From NCBI GenBank assembly GCA_032127875.1, contig JAQBHI010000126.1, positions 1-64,000 of the forward strand: DNA of 64,000 nucleotides, in the 5' to 3' direction. Origin of the DNA: CADEEV01 sp032127875 (GTDB lineage: Bacteria > Acidobacteriota > Vicinamibacteria > Fen-336). Below the pieces are notes generated by a model. That model saw only the letters and a list, made by a program, of their open reading frames with translations, did not search any database and was not told the origin of the DNA. Shown piece by piece: positions 51,042-59,919 of the stretch (the first letter of the stretch is position 1; the number at the start of each line of letters is the position of its first letter). The position numbers and the translations under genes were made by a program.

Positions 51042-52127
51042 ATGAGGGGCACGCTGCGACTGCCGAAACCGTTCTCGATGCGCCACGGCGGCAGCCTCGC
51101 GCAGGTCGAGATGGTCTACGAGACCTGGGGCGAGCTCACGCCGCAGAAGGACAACGCGGTGCTTCTCGTCACCGGCCTCTCGCCGGGCGCTCACGCCCGC
51201 TCCTCGGCGGAGAACCAGGCGCCGGGCTGGTGGGAGGAGATGGTCGGCCCGGGCCAGGCCATCGACACCGAGCGCTTTCACGTGATCTGCGTGAACTCGC
51301 TCGGGAGCTGCCACGGCTCGACCGGGCCGGCTTCGATCGACCCGGCCACCGGTCGTGCGTACCGGATGAGCTTCCCGGTGCTCGCGATCGAGGACATTGC
51401 GGGCGCCGCCCACGAAACGGTGAAGGCACTCGGCATCGGGCGGCTGCGCGCGATCGTCGGGCCCTCGCTCGGAGGCATGACCGCGCTCGCCTACTCGATG
51501 CTGTTTCCCGACGAGGTGCACGCGCTGCTGACGATCTCGTCGGCGGCGCGGGCCACGCCCTTCGCGATCGCGATCCGCTCGGTGCAGCGCGAGGCGATCC
51601 GCTCCGATCCCGAGTGGAAGGGCGGGGACTACTCGGCCCCGGGCCCGGTCACGGGCCTGCGCCTGGCCCGCAAGCTGGGGCTCATCACCTACCGCTCGGC
51701 CAAGGAATGGCGCCAGCGTTTCGCCCGCGAGCGCGTGGAGGTGAGGGACCCTCAGCAGGGAATCTTCGGCGTCGAGTTCGAGGTCGAGGCCTATCTCGAG
51801 GCCCATGCCAGGAAGTTCGCGGGCAGCTTCGACCCGAACTGCTATCTTTATCTATCCCGCTCCATGGACCTGTTCGACATGGCCGAGCACGGAGGCACGG
51901 TGAAGGCGGGGCTGGCGCGGATTCGGGCGGCCAAGGTGCTAGTGGTCGGCGTCGAGACCGATTTCCTGTTTCCACTCGATCAGCAGCAGGAGCTCGCCAC
52001 CATTCTCGCCGCTCAGGGTCGCGACGTGAGCTTCGTGGCCCTGCCCTCGGTCCAGGGTCACGATTCGTTCCTGGTCGACTTCGACCGCTTCTGTCCCACG
52101 GTCGCCGGCTTCATGGCGAAGCTCTAG
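51042..52127 (+). CDS. MetX-family O-acyltransferase (serine/homoserine)
   Basis: This 361-residue alpha/beta hydrolase fold acyltransferase has nucleophile Ser in GPSLGGMTALAY, Asp in GVETDFLFP and His in VQGHDSFLVD. The segment CVNSLGSCHGSTGPASIDPA and GPSLGGM, rather than GGSMGGM, resembles the subgroup assigned to serine O-succinyltransferase rather than homoserine acetyltransferase. The Met start at 51042 is chosen; the frame opens at TTG 50967, overlapping the acylase gene. It may feed cysteine or methionine synthesis. Its stop shares CTAG with the convergent VWFA gene. Confidence 0.8.
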   Translation: MRGTLRLPKPFSMRHGGSLAQVEMVYETWGELTPQKDNAVLLVTGLSPGAHARSSAENQAPGWWEEMVGPGQAIDTERFHVICVNSLGSCHGSTGPASIDPATGRAYRMSFPVLAIEDIAGAAHETVKALGIGRLRAIVGPSLGGMTALAYSMLFPDEVHALLTISSAARATPFAIAIRSVQREAIRSDPEWKGGDYSAPGPVTGLRLARKLGLITYRSAKEWRQRFARERVEVRDPQQGIFGVEFEVEAYLEAHARKFAGSFDPNCYLYLSRSMDLFDMAEHGGTVKAGLARIRAAKVLVVGVETDFLFPLDQQQELATILAAQGRDVSFVALPSVQGHDSFLVDFDRFCPTVAGFMAKL

Positions 52128-53167
52128 TCGACGTAGCCGGCCGTCGTCAGGACGCTGCCCTTCCTGCCCACGAGCTGCACGTCGACCGTGTGGCGTCCCG
52201 GCGGGAGCAGCGGCTTGACGAAGGCCAGGGCGTAGTAGCCTTCGAGTGCGCGTTCGAGGCGGGCCATGGCCAGCTTCGGGAAGTCGTGGGTCTTGGCGTA
52301 GAAGCCGCCGGTGTCCTCAGCGAGTTGCTGCAGCCCAACCTCGAGCGAGTGGTAATCGGCGTCGGTGATGTCGAGCGAGAACACGACGACGCGGGCGTCT
52401 CGGAGCGCGCGACGCGCCTGGTCGTATTCCGGCAGCATCGAGAAGACGCCGCCGGACAGCCGTCCGAGCCCCCAGCCGAAAAAGGCCAGAGACTTGGTGC
52501 CCGGCAGAGCCTCGAGCGCCTTCGCGAGAACCAGGAAGCCCTGCTCGGCGCTCGAGGCGTTGCGCGCGGCCGCACGATCGTAGGCCGTGACGAGCGACGG
52601 TTCGCCGGTTGCCAGCAGGCTCGGTTCCTCGTCGAAAAGGATCGAACGCCCGATGATGCGGCGCAGTTTGTCCCGGTCGGCGGTGAAGTCGGTCCAAAGA
52701 CGCAGGTGGGTGTCGAAGGAAGCCACGGCAACCCGGTCCCCCGGTTCGAGGCTGCCCAGCAGCTTCAGCGCATGGTTCTTCATTTGCAGCAGGCCCGACA
52801 GCCGCGAGGCCGAGAGGTCTTTTTGAAAGAAAAACACGAGCTGTCGGCCGGCGGGCGCGGCGCTCGCGCCGCTTGCGGCGGCCTGCTCCGGCGTGAGGCC
52901 CTCGGCGTACGGCGTCGTGCCGGAAACCCACGTGAGAGAGTCCACTACCGCAGGCTTGCCGTCGACGCTGAGCCGCAAGTGCTCGGGGAGCAGTCCCACG
53001 AGGGCTGCTCCCTTGTCGTCGACCACGCGCAGGTCCATGAGGACTCGCGAGACGTCCACGCGCTCCTCGAACTGCCCTTGCGGCAGCGACTCGTCCGGCT
53101 CCTGCGCCGTCGCTGCGGCCGACGCGCACCAGAGCAGCGCCAGCGCGAACGCGGCATGCGACTTCAC
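52124..53167 (-). CDS. Exported VWFA-domain protein
   Basis: This 347-residue protein has a signal peptide (FALALLWCASAAATAQ). It has an N-terminal beta-domain (VDVSRVLMDLRVVDDKGAALVGLLPEHL) and a VWA fold with RVAVASFDTHLRLWTDFTADRDKL. Such VWFA-related proteins are abundant in Acidobacteria. The MIDAS motif DxSxS is not obvious; QKDLSASRLSG is the nearest, so metal binding is uncertain. It overlaps the DUF3810 gene by four bases. Confidence 0.8.
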   Translation of the reverse strand: MKSHAAFALALLWCASAAATAQEPDESLPQGQFEERVDVSRVLMDLRVVDDKGAALVGLLPEHLRLSVDGKPAVVDSLTWVSGTTPYAEGLTPEQAAASGASAAPAGRQLVFFFQKDLSASRLSGLLQMKNHALKLLGSLEPGDRVAVASFDTHLRLWTDFTADRDKLRRIIGRSILFDEEPSLLATGEPSLVTAYDRAAARNASSAEQGFLVLAKALEALPGTKSLAFFGWGLGRLSGGVFSMLPEYDQARRALRDARVVVFSLDITDADYHSLEVGLQQLAEDTGGFYAKTHDFPKLAMARLERALEGYYALAFVKPLLPPGRHTVDVQLVGRKGSVLTTAGYVD

Positions 53168-54267
53168 ACGGCGCCTCCCGAGGGGCCAGCGTTGCGCGCC
53201 CGTCGCTCCGCCAGCAGCAGGTCCACCATCCGCCCGTAGCTTCTCACACCCTCGGGCGCGCCCTGCGATCGCAGATAGGCGTCGTTGACGCGCTCGCCGG
53301 CCTCGCGCAGCGGCCCTTCGTAGCGCGCCGACCAGGCCGCGATGGCGGCGACGTCGCGCCGGACAGCCTGGCTGCGCTGAGCCTCGATCTCGCGCGCCGC
53401 GGAGGGCTGTGCGGAATCGACAGCCGCGAGCACGTGGAAGCCCGCGATCAGCGCCCCCGAGTAGCGAAACTCGAGGTCCGGATGCAGCCGACAGGCCAGA
53501 TACCCCAGGAAGTTCGCCTCGTCCTCGCGCGCAAAGCCCTGGGCGTGGGCGACTTCGTGCGCGGCGCTGAAGGGCAGCTCGGCTTCGGGCAGCGTTGCGT
53601 TGACGAGTGGCTCGGCGCTGAAGGGCAGGTAGATGCCGGCGATACCCAGCCTGGAAAACAGCGGGGAAGCGAGGGCGGCCTTGGGCCGCGGAGTTGGACC
53701 CGCGAGTGCCGGGAACCCGGAGGCGAGCGCGCGGCTGCCGACGCCAACCATGGCGAGCGTGGCGTCTCGCCCCGCGGCCAGGCGAAAGACGCCCGTGGCA
53801 TCCTCACTGCGACCGGCGCGCAGAGCGTTGGCCTCCGCGACCAGCTCACGCGCCAGGCTCGCGAGCTCGCTGGGGGCAGCCGGTCGCATCGCGAGGGCGC
53901 TGGTGCGGGCGAATGGCAGACGCCGATAGTTGAGTCCCCAGACGCACAGGAACAACGCGTATCCAATTCCCGCGACGAGCAGCAGGCGCCGAGCGGCGGC
54001 CGCCAGCAGCACGCGCCGCGGTTGGCTTGGGTGCCGCAGCCGACCCGCGAGCCTCGCGAGCGCCAGCAGCGCATAGGCGGCGCACACAGCCAGCACGGGT
54101 TCACCCAGCGGGAACGGGACGAGGGCAGTGGAGGCCGTCAGCAGGCGCGCGAGATGGGGATACACCCCGCGCGCGTAATGCGCTTCGACCTGCGCCGGAA
54201 ACGCGCTGGCCGCGGCTTGCAGGAGAAGTGCCGCAGCGAGCGGGAGAGCAATAGCGAGCCGAGGCAC
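53164..54267 (-). CDS. DUF3810 membrane metalloprotease
   Basis: This 367-residue protein has two or three hydrophobic helices in the first ~120 residues. A cytoplasmic or periplasmic domain follows with AAHEVAHAQGFAREDEANFLGY, where HEVAH is a zinc-binding HExxH and Glu follows as the third ligand. The DUF3810 family is uncharacterised. The GTG at 54267 is preceded by AGGA; an upstream TTG at 54312 is possible. It is co-translated with the VWFA gene. Confidence 0.82.
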   Translation of the reverse strand: MPRLAIALPLAAALLLQAAASAFPAQVEAHYARGVYPHLARLLTASTALVPFPLGEPVLAVCAAYALLALARLAGRLRHPSQPRRVLLAAAARRLLLVAGIGYALFLCVWGLNYRRLPFARTSALAMRPAAPSELASLARELVAEANALRAGRSEDATGVFRLAAGRDATLAMVGVGSRALASGFPALAGPTPRPKAALASPLFSRLGIAGIYLPFSAEPLVNATLPEAELPFSAAHEVAHAQGFAREDEANFLGYLACRLHPDLEFRYSGALIAGFHVLAAVDSAQPSAAREIEAQRSQAVRRDVAAIAAWSARYEGPLREAGERVNDAYLRSQGAPEGVRSYGRMVDLLLAERRARNAGPSGGAV

Positions 54268-54393
54268 GCGAGATCCTAGCGCGCGTGTCGCTTCAGCGGC
54301 TTGGATGTTCAAAGTTCTTTTCCGAACCTTTGGGCGGAATGCGTCGTCTTAGAGCCTGTGAAGCAGATGTCGAAGGGGACGAGGAGGCCTGAG

Positions 54394-54720
54394 ATGAAGC
54401 GTAGCTCTTTGATTGTCGCACTGGCGCTTGGAGTACTGGCCGCGGCGCCGCTGGCGCAGGCTGGCGAGGCGCGGGCCAAGAGGCTCGCAAGCCAGCAGAG
54501 CCTGGCCATCGTCATTGCGCAAGCTCGCTTCGAGTTCGAGCGCAGCCATTCCGAGCTGGGGCTCGTCGGATCGGCGGCGGCTCTGGAAGCGGCGGCAGAC
54601 AGGCAGTTGCCGAGTCAGCCGCGCTACGGCCTCATCACGGGACTGCCGCTGGGCCTGCCGAACGTGTTTGCCACCACGACTGCATCCGTCGGAACACCGC
54701 TTCCTGCTCCGGCTCGTTGA
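54394..54720 (+). CDS. Small exported protein of unknown function
   Basis: This 108-residue protein has a signal peptide (RSSLIVALALGVLAAAPLAQAG) and a helical, mostly polar mature part. AGGAGG lies nine bases before the ATG, a strong ribosome-binding site. Its last 86 bases overlap the end of the convergent lipase gene, and the final 29 residues are low-complexity, which could mean the natural stop was lost by a rearrangement. Confidence 0.6.
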   Translation: MKRSSLIVALALGVLAAAPLAQAGEARAKRLASQQSLAIVIAQARFEFERSHSELGLVGSAAALEAAADRQLPSQPRYGLITGLPLGLPNVFATTTASVGTPLPAPAR

Positions 54721-55504
54721 ACATCTCGTGGTAGAGGCCGGCCCAGCGGACGTACTCCACCAGGCCAGCGGGGGCGCCCCTGGCCCAGCGCTCGGCGGCT
54801 TCGGGATCCACCAGGCGGTCGCTTCCCGAGGACATCAGCAGCAACGGAACTCGCAACGAGGACGCTGTCCGAAACGTGTCTTCGACGGCCGCGAGCATTG
54901 ATGTGAACCAGCGCGAGGACACCCGCCTGCTGACGAGCGGATCCCGCCGATAGGCCTCGACGACGGCCGGGTCCCGCGAGACGAGTTCGGGATTCACGCT
55001 GTTGGCAAGGCGCAGTCGCGGCGCCAGCAGCGAAAGGGCCCACGCGGCCGCCCCCAGCAGCGGCCCCGGTCGCGACGAGGGATGCACGCCGAGCAGCGGC
55101 GATGACACGATGGCGCCCGCCACAGCCGCGGGCGATGCAAGCACGCTGCGCAGCACGATCAGCCCGCCCTGCGAGTGCCCCACCAGAAGCAGCGGGAGCG
55201 AGGGGTGTTCGGCGCCTGCCTTGGCCCGCAGCAGGGCGAGGTCTTCGACGAACTCGTCGAAGCGCTCGACGTGGACGCGGGCACCCTGGCTGCGGCCATG
55301 GCCGCGATAGTCGAAGCCGAGCACCACGAAGCCGCGCTCCGCAAAGTACGAGGCGACGTGGAGGTAGCGGCCGGAGTGCTCGCCAAGGCCGTGCACCAGC
55401 AGCATCACGGCTTGCGGATGGTCCGGGAGCCACTCACGCCAGAACAGCTTCAGGCCCTCGCGGGTTGGCAGCCAGCCGTCCTGTTGCGGCACGCCGATGG
55501 TCAC
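54635..55504 (-). CDS. Alpha/beta hydrolase, monoacylglycerol lipase type
   Basis: This 289-residue serine hydrolase has VHGLGEHSGRYLHVASYFAE as the oxyanion region and LVGHSQGGLIVLRS with the nucleophile. The Asp (SGSDRLVDPEA) and His (GLYHEMFNEPE) complete the triad. The pattern is that of monoglyceride lipases and lysophospholipases. GTG at 55504 overlaps the stop of the secretin-N gene (GTGA). There is no signal peptide. Confidence 0.9.
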   Translation of the reverse strand: MTIGVPQQDGWLPTREGLKLFWREWLPDHPQAVMLLVHGLGEHSGRYLHVASYFAERGFVVLGFDYRGHGRSQGARVHVERFDEFVEDLALLRAKAGAEHPSLPLLLVGHSQGGLIVLRSVLASPAAVAGAIVSSPLLGVHPSSRPGPLLGAAAWALSLLAPRLRLANSVNPELVSRDPAVVEAYRRDPLVSRRVSSRWFTSMLAAVEDTFRTASSLRVPLLLMSSGSDRLVDPEAAERWARGAPAGLVEYVRWAGLYHEMFNEPEQEAVFRRMQSWWQTRSAGPAAVP

Positions 55505-56340
55505 GGTGTCGGGTCGGCTTCGACCTTGAGGTCGACGCTCCAGTCGGAGCCGCTCGAGCGCGACCCGCCGCCGAGGAGGACCGTTTCCCGCTCGGATGCC
55601 TGCGTCGCGCTGGCGCCGACGTGAAGCCATTCGCCAAGGCGGCCCGACACGACGCTGTCGAGGCGCCGCTCCCGCACCGAGGCCGCCACGCGCAGGGCGT
55701 CGCGCGCGACGGCGATCTCGAGCGTCACCAGTGAGCCGGCGAGACGGGGCAGCACCCAAAAGCCAGTATCCGCGTTCACCCACGCCGTTGCTGTGACGAC
55801 GGTCGATTGAGGCCCGACGATCGCCGTCGGCACGGGAACCGAGTCGCCTACCCGGATGAAGGCCGGCTGGTTCTCGAGGGCCTGTAGCCGCTGCACGTCC
55901 TGACCGGAGGCCTGGCTCGAGTTCTGGCTGAGGGCGCCGGTGACGCGCGTCCGGGAGCCGGACGTGGTGACAATTGCACCGTCGGGCGACACGCGCACGC
56001 TTCCCGCGTTTGCGGCAACGGTTCCGGAAAGCTGACCCTCGCGCGTCTCGCTCGCCGAGTTGGTGGCCTGGCGGACGCTGATCCACAGCCTGCGCGGCGC
56101 AACGTCCAGCTGTGCCACGACCACCCGAATCTGCGCCATCGCCGCCGGCGTCGCGCGAACGACCAGCCGGTTCTGCATGCTGGTGACGGCACCCTCGGGC
56201 CCCGCCAGCGGCAGAAGCGGCGCGACCAGCTCGTCCGCGGGACGATTGTGCACCGTCAGGACCTCGACCAGTGTGTCCTCGCCGGCTGCGAATCCGCTCG
56301 TAAGCAGCAGCAGGGCGATCAGTCGCATGGCCAGGCGCAT
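55501..56340 (-). CDS. Exported secretin N-domain protein
   Basis: This 279-residue protein has a signal peptide (LIALLLLTSGFAAGE) and one secretin-type N-domain at about 22-80: VEVLTVHNRPADELVAPLLP, then NRLVVRATPAAMAQIRVVVA. Secretin pores have several such domains plus a beta barrel; the barrel is missing here, so it cannot form a pore alone. The rest is rich in Ser/Thr/Gly and beta-strands. It could be a secretin relative for a pilus or secretion system, none of which is nearby. Confidence 0.72.
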   Translation of the reverse strand: MRLAMRLIALLLLTSGFAAGEDTLVEVLTVHNRPADELVAPLLPLAGPEGAVTSMQNRLVVRATPAAMAQIRVVVAQLDVAPRRLWISVRQATNSASETREGQLSGTVAANAGSVRVSPDGAIVTTSGSRTRVTGALSQNSSQASGQDVQRLQALENQPAFIRVGDSVPVPTAIVGPQSTVVTATAWVNADTGFWVLPRLAGSLVTLEIAVARDALRVAASVRERRLDSVVSGRLGEWLHVGASATQASERETVLLGGGSRSSGSDWSVDLKVEADPTP

Positions 56341-56372
56341 GGGGGCGACGTTAGACCCCCCGCCCGCCGTGG

Positions 56373-57245
56373 TCAAGAGCGCGCGCGCTGAACGAGCGCG
56401 ACACCGGCGACGAGGACCGCGCCGCCCGCGAGCGTCGCCGCGCTCACCGGCTCGCCGAGCAGGGCGACTGCCGCAGCCAGCGTGACGAGCGGTTCGAGGT
56501 ACAAGAACGCCGCAACACGCGAGGCCTCGATCCGTGCGAGGGCTGCGTACCAGAACCAATAGCCGAGCGCCGAACAACACACACCCAGGAAGAAGACCGC
56601 GGCCCACCCGGCGGGGGTGAGTCGCAATAGCTCGCGCCAGGCGTGTGTCGCGACGAACACCGGCAGCAGTAGCAGGGCGCCCGCGCTCATCGCGCCCGCA
56701 GTGGCGCTCGTTGGGCCGAGGCGGACGAGCGTGCCGTGGCCGATCACGGAGTAGAAGGCCCAGTTGAGCGTGCTGAGGAGAATCAGCAGGTCGCCACGCG
56801 TCGAGGGCAGCGCAGCGAACGCCGAGAGCGAGCCCCGGGTCACGACCCACGCCGCACCCAGAAAGCCAATCAGCAAGCCGAGCAGCTTGCCCGGTCCAAG
56901 GCGCTCGCGCCGCGCGAAGATGGAGAACAGCGCCGCCCACAGGGGCGTGAGGCCGATCAGCCAGCCGGTACTGATGGCGCTGGTCAGGGTGAGCGCATAG
57001 GCCTGGAGCAGTTGGTGAAAACTCACGCCGACGAAGCCCAGGAAAAGCAGCGCCGGCCAGGCGGCACGCGCTGGCAGCAAGCGCTCGCCGCGCGCGGCGA
57101 GCAGCGCGCCGAGGGCCGCGGCGCCGATGCAGGCGCGCGCGGAGACCAGCGCGAGCGGGGAAATCTGGCCGACGAGGAACTTCGTCGCGACGAAGGAGAC
57201 GCCCCAGAACACTACGGCGATCATGACTCCCAGCCGCGCCGGCAT
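56373..57245 (-). CDS. EamA/DMT family transporter
   Basis: This 290-residue protein has ten predicted membrane helices in two EamA repeats: VVFWGVSFVATKFLVGQIS in the first and LNWAFYSVIGHGTLVRLGP in the second. These proteins export amino acids, metabolites or drugs; the substrate is unknown. It has the clearest leaderless promoter in the window (TTGACT, 17 bases, TACCCT, six bases, ATG) and shares its promoter region with the divergent zinc-ribbon gene. Confidence 0.9.
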   Translation of the reverse strand: MPARLGVMIAVVFWGVSFVATKFLVGQISPLALVSARACIGAAALGALLAARGERLLPARAAWPALLFLGFVGVSFHQLLQAYALTLTSAISTGWLIGLTPLWAALFSIFARRERLGPGKLLGLLIGFLGAAWVVTRGSLSAFAALPSTRGDLLILLSTLNWAFYSVIGHGTLVRLGPTSATAGAMSAGALLLLPVFVATHAWRELLRLTPAGWAAVFFLGVCCSALGYWFWYAALARIEASRVAAFLYLEPLVTLAAAVALLGEPVSAATLAGGAVLVAGVALVQRARS

Positions 57246-57251
57246 CGAGGC

Positions 57252-57288
57252 AGGGTAGGGGCGGCGGCTCGGCCAGTCAAAGTAAGAT
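57252..57288. promoter_or_regulatory. Bidirectional promoter, both starts leaderless
   Basis: Minus strand: TTGACT (57280-57275), 17 bases, TACCCT (57257-57252), six bases, then ATG 57245. Plus strand: TAAGAT (57283-57288), six bases, then ATG 57295. The minus -35 box abuts the plus -10 box, so the two directions must compete for polymerase. Confidence 0.68.
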
Positions 57289-57294
57289 GGGCGG

Positions 57295-57828
57295 ATGCAC
57301 TTCCGCGTGTGCCGCGAGTGTGGCGAGGAGTATCGACCCGAGGTCGTCGTCTGCAGCGACTGCGGGGGTGCCCTGGAGGACCACTACGAGGGCATTGATC
57401 TGGCGCCCGACGGATCCGATATTCGGGCCGCGGCGCCGCTCGTCGAGCTCTCCGCGGGACCCCTGGTGCCCCTGGCGACCGCGGCTTCGGCGGCCGAGAT
57501 CGAGCCGTTTGGACGGATTCTCGGGGAGGCTGGAATCCGCTTCGCCGTGCGCGGGTCGATAAGATCGTTCGAGCTGTTGGTCGCGGCCGACGAACACGAT
57601 ACGGCGCTCGCCGCGCTGGAGGCGGGTGCTGGAAGAAACGCGGCAGCCATGGAGACGATCGCGTCTTGCCCGGCCTGCGCAACGGCGGTAACTCCGACGA
57701 CGCTCGAGTGCCCGGAGTGCGGGCTCGGCCTGGGTGCCGAGGATGCCTCGCAGGCGCCGCGCTGCAGCCGGTGCGGAGGGCCCCTGGTGGGCGGTGTGCC
57801 CTGCGCCGCGTGCTCTTCCGGCGAGTGA
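57295..57828 (+). CDS. Zinc-ribbon protein with DUF2007-like domain
   Basis: This 177-residue protein has CRECGEEYRPEVVVCSDCGG (four Cys) at the start and two more pairs at the end (CPAC/CPEC and CSRC/CAAC). Between them is a ~70-residue alpha/beta domain (FGRILGEAGIRFAVRGSI, LLVAADEHDTALAAL) similar to DUF2007, a putative signal-transducing family. It may bind zinc and nucleic acid or protein. The gene precedes the MATE gene by four bases and is likely cotranscribed. Confidence 0.72.
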   Translation: MHFRVCRECGEEYRPEVVVCSDCGGALEDHYEGIDLAPDGSDIRAAAPLVELSAGPLVPLATAASAAEIEPFGRILGEAGIRFAVRGSIRSFELLVAADEHDTALAALEAGAGRNAAAMETIASCPACATAVTPTTLECPECGLGLGAEDASQAPRCSRCGGPLVGGVPCAACSSGE

Positions 57829-57832
57829 GGCG

Positions 57833-59263
57833 ATGCGCTCGTTGCGGCGGCAAGTCACGGCGTTCTGGGGGGGTCCCGCAGGCGGGCGCGAAGTCCTGGC
57901 CATCAGCTATCCCCTGATCCTCAGCCAGATGTCGTTCACGGTCCAGGTCTTCGTGGACCGGCTGTTCCTGACCTGGTATTCGTCCGAGGCCGTGGCGGGG
58001 GCGGTGACCGCGCTGTTCACGACCTGGACGCTGATGGGCCTGTGCCTGGGCACCGGCGAATACCTGACGACGTTCATCGCTCAGTATTTCGGCGCGAAGC
58101 GCTTCGACAGGATCGGCCCCGCCATCTGGCAAGGCATCTATTTTTCGCTCGCGGCGGGCGTCGTGATCGCCGCCGTAGCGCCTCTGGCCGAGCCGATCTT
58201 CGCACTCGCCGGCCACGCTCCGCTCGTGCGGGCCTACGAAGTGGAGTACGCCCGCATCCTGCTGATCGGGGGCTTTCCGATCGTGCTGATGGCCACGCTT
58301 TCGACGTTTTTCGCGGGCCGTGGCGAGACCCACATGGTGCTGATCGCCAACATCGTCGTCACGCTCGTGAACGTGCTGCTCGACTATTTCTGGATCTTCG
58401 GGCGTGCGGGTTTTCCGCGCGCTGGTGTCGTGGGCGCGGCCTGGGCGACGGTGATCGCGCAGGCCGTCGGGGCACTCATCTACCTCGCCATCATCCTGGG
58501 TCGCGAGCATCGCGAGCGTTTCAACACGCTTTCCGGCTGGCGCTTCGAACGGAGGCTGTTCGGGCGGCTGCTGCGCTTTGGGCTGCCGGCGGGTCTCCAG
58601 TACTCGCTCGAGCTGGGCGCCTTCTCGCTGTTCCTGATGATCGTCGGCCGTATCGGCACTGCCGAGCTGGCGGCAAGCGGCATCGCCTTCAACCTCAACA
58701 TGATCGTGTTCATGCCGACGATCGGCCTCGGGATCGGCGTGTCGGCGATCGTCGGCCGCTACCTGGGAGCCGATCAGCCGCAATGCGCCGAACGAGCGAC
58801 ATGGTCGGCGTTCGCGATCAGCCTCGTCTACATGTCCGCCTGTGGCGCTCTTTACGTGCTCGCCCCGGGGCTGCTGCTCGGGCCATACGCCGCCCACGCC
58901 GGCAGCGACTTCGCTCACGTGCAGGAGATCGCGATCGTGCTGCTGCGCTTCATCGCGGTCTACTCGATTTTCGACATGTTCAACGTGATCTTCGCTGCCG
59001 GGCTCAAGGGCGCGGGCGACACTCGCTACCCGCTGGCGCTCACGGTCGTGTTGTCCTGGGTCGCGATGCTGGTCCCAGCGTACGTCTTGTGCCTGCGCGG
59101 CGGTGCAGGTGTCTACACCGCCTGGGCCACGGCGAGCGCCTACGTCGTTCTCTTGGGGTTGTTGATGATGCGCCGCTTCCGTGCGGGGCGGTGGAAGGCG
59201 CTGCGCGTGATCGAGGCGCACGTGCCGGAGCTCGACGGCGCTTCGCCGCAGGAGGCGGCCTGA
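57833..59263 (+). CDS. MATE family efflux transporter
   Basis: This 476-residue, 12-helix exporter driven by a Na+ or H+ gradient has two six-helix lobes related by sequence: REVLAISYPLILSQMSFTVQ in the first and RLLRFGLPAGLQYSLELGAF in the second. The segment AGLKGAGDTRYPLALTVV is typical of the family. It probably exports cationic or lipid-like molecules. The ATG at 57833 follows the zinc-ribbon gene closely. Confidence 0.92.
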   Translation: MRSLRRQVTAFWGGPAGGREVLAISYPLILSQMSFTVQVFVDRLFLTWYSSEAVAGAVTALFTTWTLMGLCLGTGEYLTTFIAQYFGAKRFDRIGPAIWQGIYFSLAAGVVIAAVAPLAEPIFALAGHAPLVRAYEVEYARILLIGGFPIVLMATLSTFFAGRGETHMVLIANIVVTLVNVLLDYFWIFGRAGFPRAGVVGAAWATVIAQAVGALIYLAIILGREHRERFNTLSGWRFERRLFGRLLRFGLPAGLQYSLELGAFSLFLMIVGRIGTAELAASGIAFNLNMIVFMPTIGLGIGVSAIVGRYLGADQPQCAERATWSAFAISLVYMSACGALYVLAPGLLLGPYAAHAGSDFAHVQEIAIVLLRFIAVYSIFDMFNVIFAAGLKGAGDTRYPLALTVVLSWVAMLVPAYVLCLRGGAGVYTAWATASAYVVLLGLLMMRRFRAGRWKALRVIEAHVPELDGASPQEAA

Positions 59264-59265
59264 GC

Positions 59266-59886
59266 ATGGAAAGCCTGGCGCTCGAGGCATTCCTCACGCT
59301 GTTCGTGGTGATGGATCCGATCGGCCTGGTGCCGGTCTTCCTGGCGCTGGCGGGCGATCGCCCGCTGGGCGAGCAGTGCCGGATCGCGCGCAAGGCCGTG
59401 CTGGTGGCTGGTGGCCTGCTGGCTACGTTCGGCCTGGCTGGGGCCTGGCTGCTGCGCAACCTCGGCATCAGCATGGACGCCTTTCGCGCCGCTGGCGGCA
59501 GTTTGCTGTTCCTGATCGCCGTCGACATGGTCCTGGCACAACACGAGCGTGAGACCAAGGAAGAGGAGGAGGAATCGCGTTCCCGCGCCGACATCAGCGT
59601 GTTCCCGTTGGCAATCCCCATGATCGCCGGCCCGGGTACGCTGGCGAGCATAATGATCCTGGCTGCGGAGTCGCGCCGATATCCGTTGGGACTGACCATG
59701 GTGCTCGGAATCGCCGGCGTGGTCTTGGCGCTGGGCTACGCGGCGCTTCGGCTGTCGGCTCCGCTCGGCCGACTCCTCGGCAAGACCGGCGTCAACGTCG
59801 TGACGCGCGTGCTGGGCGTGCTGCTCGCCGCGCTGGCGGTGCAGTACATCGCCGATGGCGTGCGCGGTCTGTGGGGCACGCCGTGA
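59266..59886 (+). CDS. MarC family integral membrane protein
   Basis: This 206-residue protein has six predicted helices. LFVVMDPIGLVPVFLALAGD is the usual MarC start, and FPLAIPMIAGPGTLASIMIL the repeat. The E-rich loop (KEEEEESRS) between helices 3 and 4 is longer than in E. coli MarC. MarC proteins were once linked to multidrug resistance, which is unsupported; the role is unknown. It starts two bases after the MATE stop and is likely co-translated. Confidence 0.92.
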   Translation: MESLALEAFLTLFVVMDPIGLVPVFLALAGDRPLGEQCRIARKAVLVAGGLLATFGLAGAWLLRNLGISMDAFRAAGGSLLFLIAVDMVLAQHERETKEEEEESRSRADISVFPLAIPMIAGPGTLASIMILAAESRRYPLGLTMVLGIAGVVLALGYAALRLSAPLGRLLGKTGVNVVTRVLGVLLAALAVQYIADGVRGLWGTP

Positions 59887-59919
59887 GCGGCCCATGAATC
59901 GTCGCGGGGGAGGCGGCAG

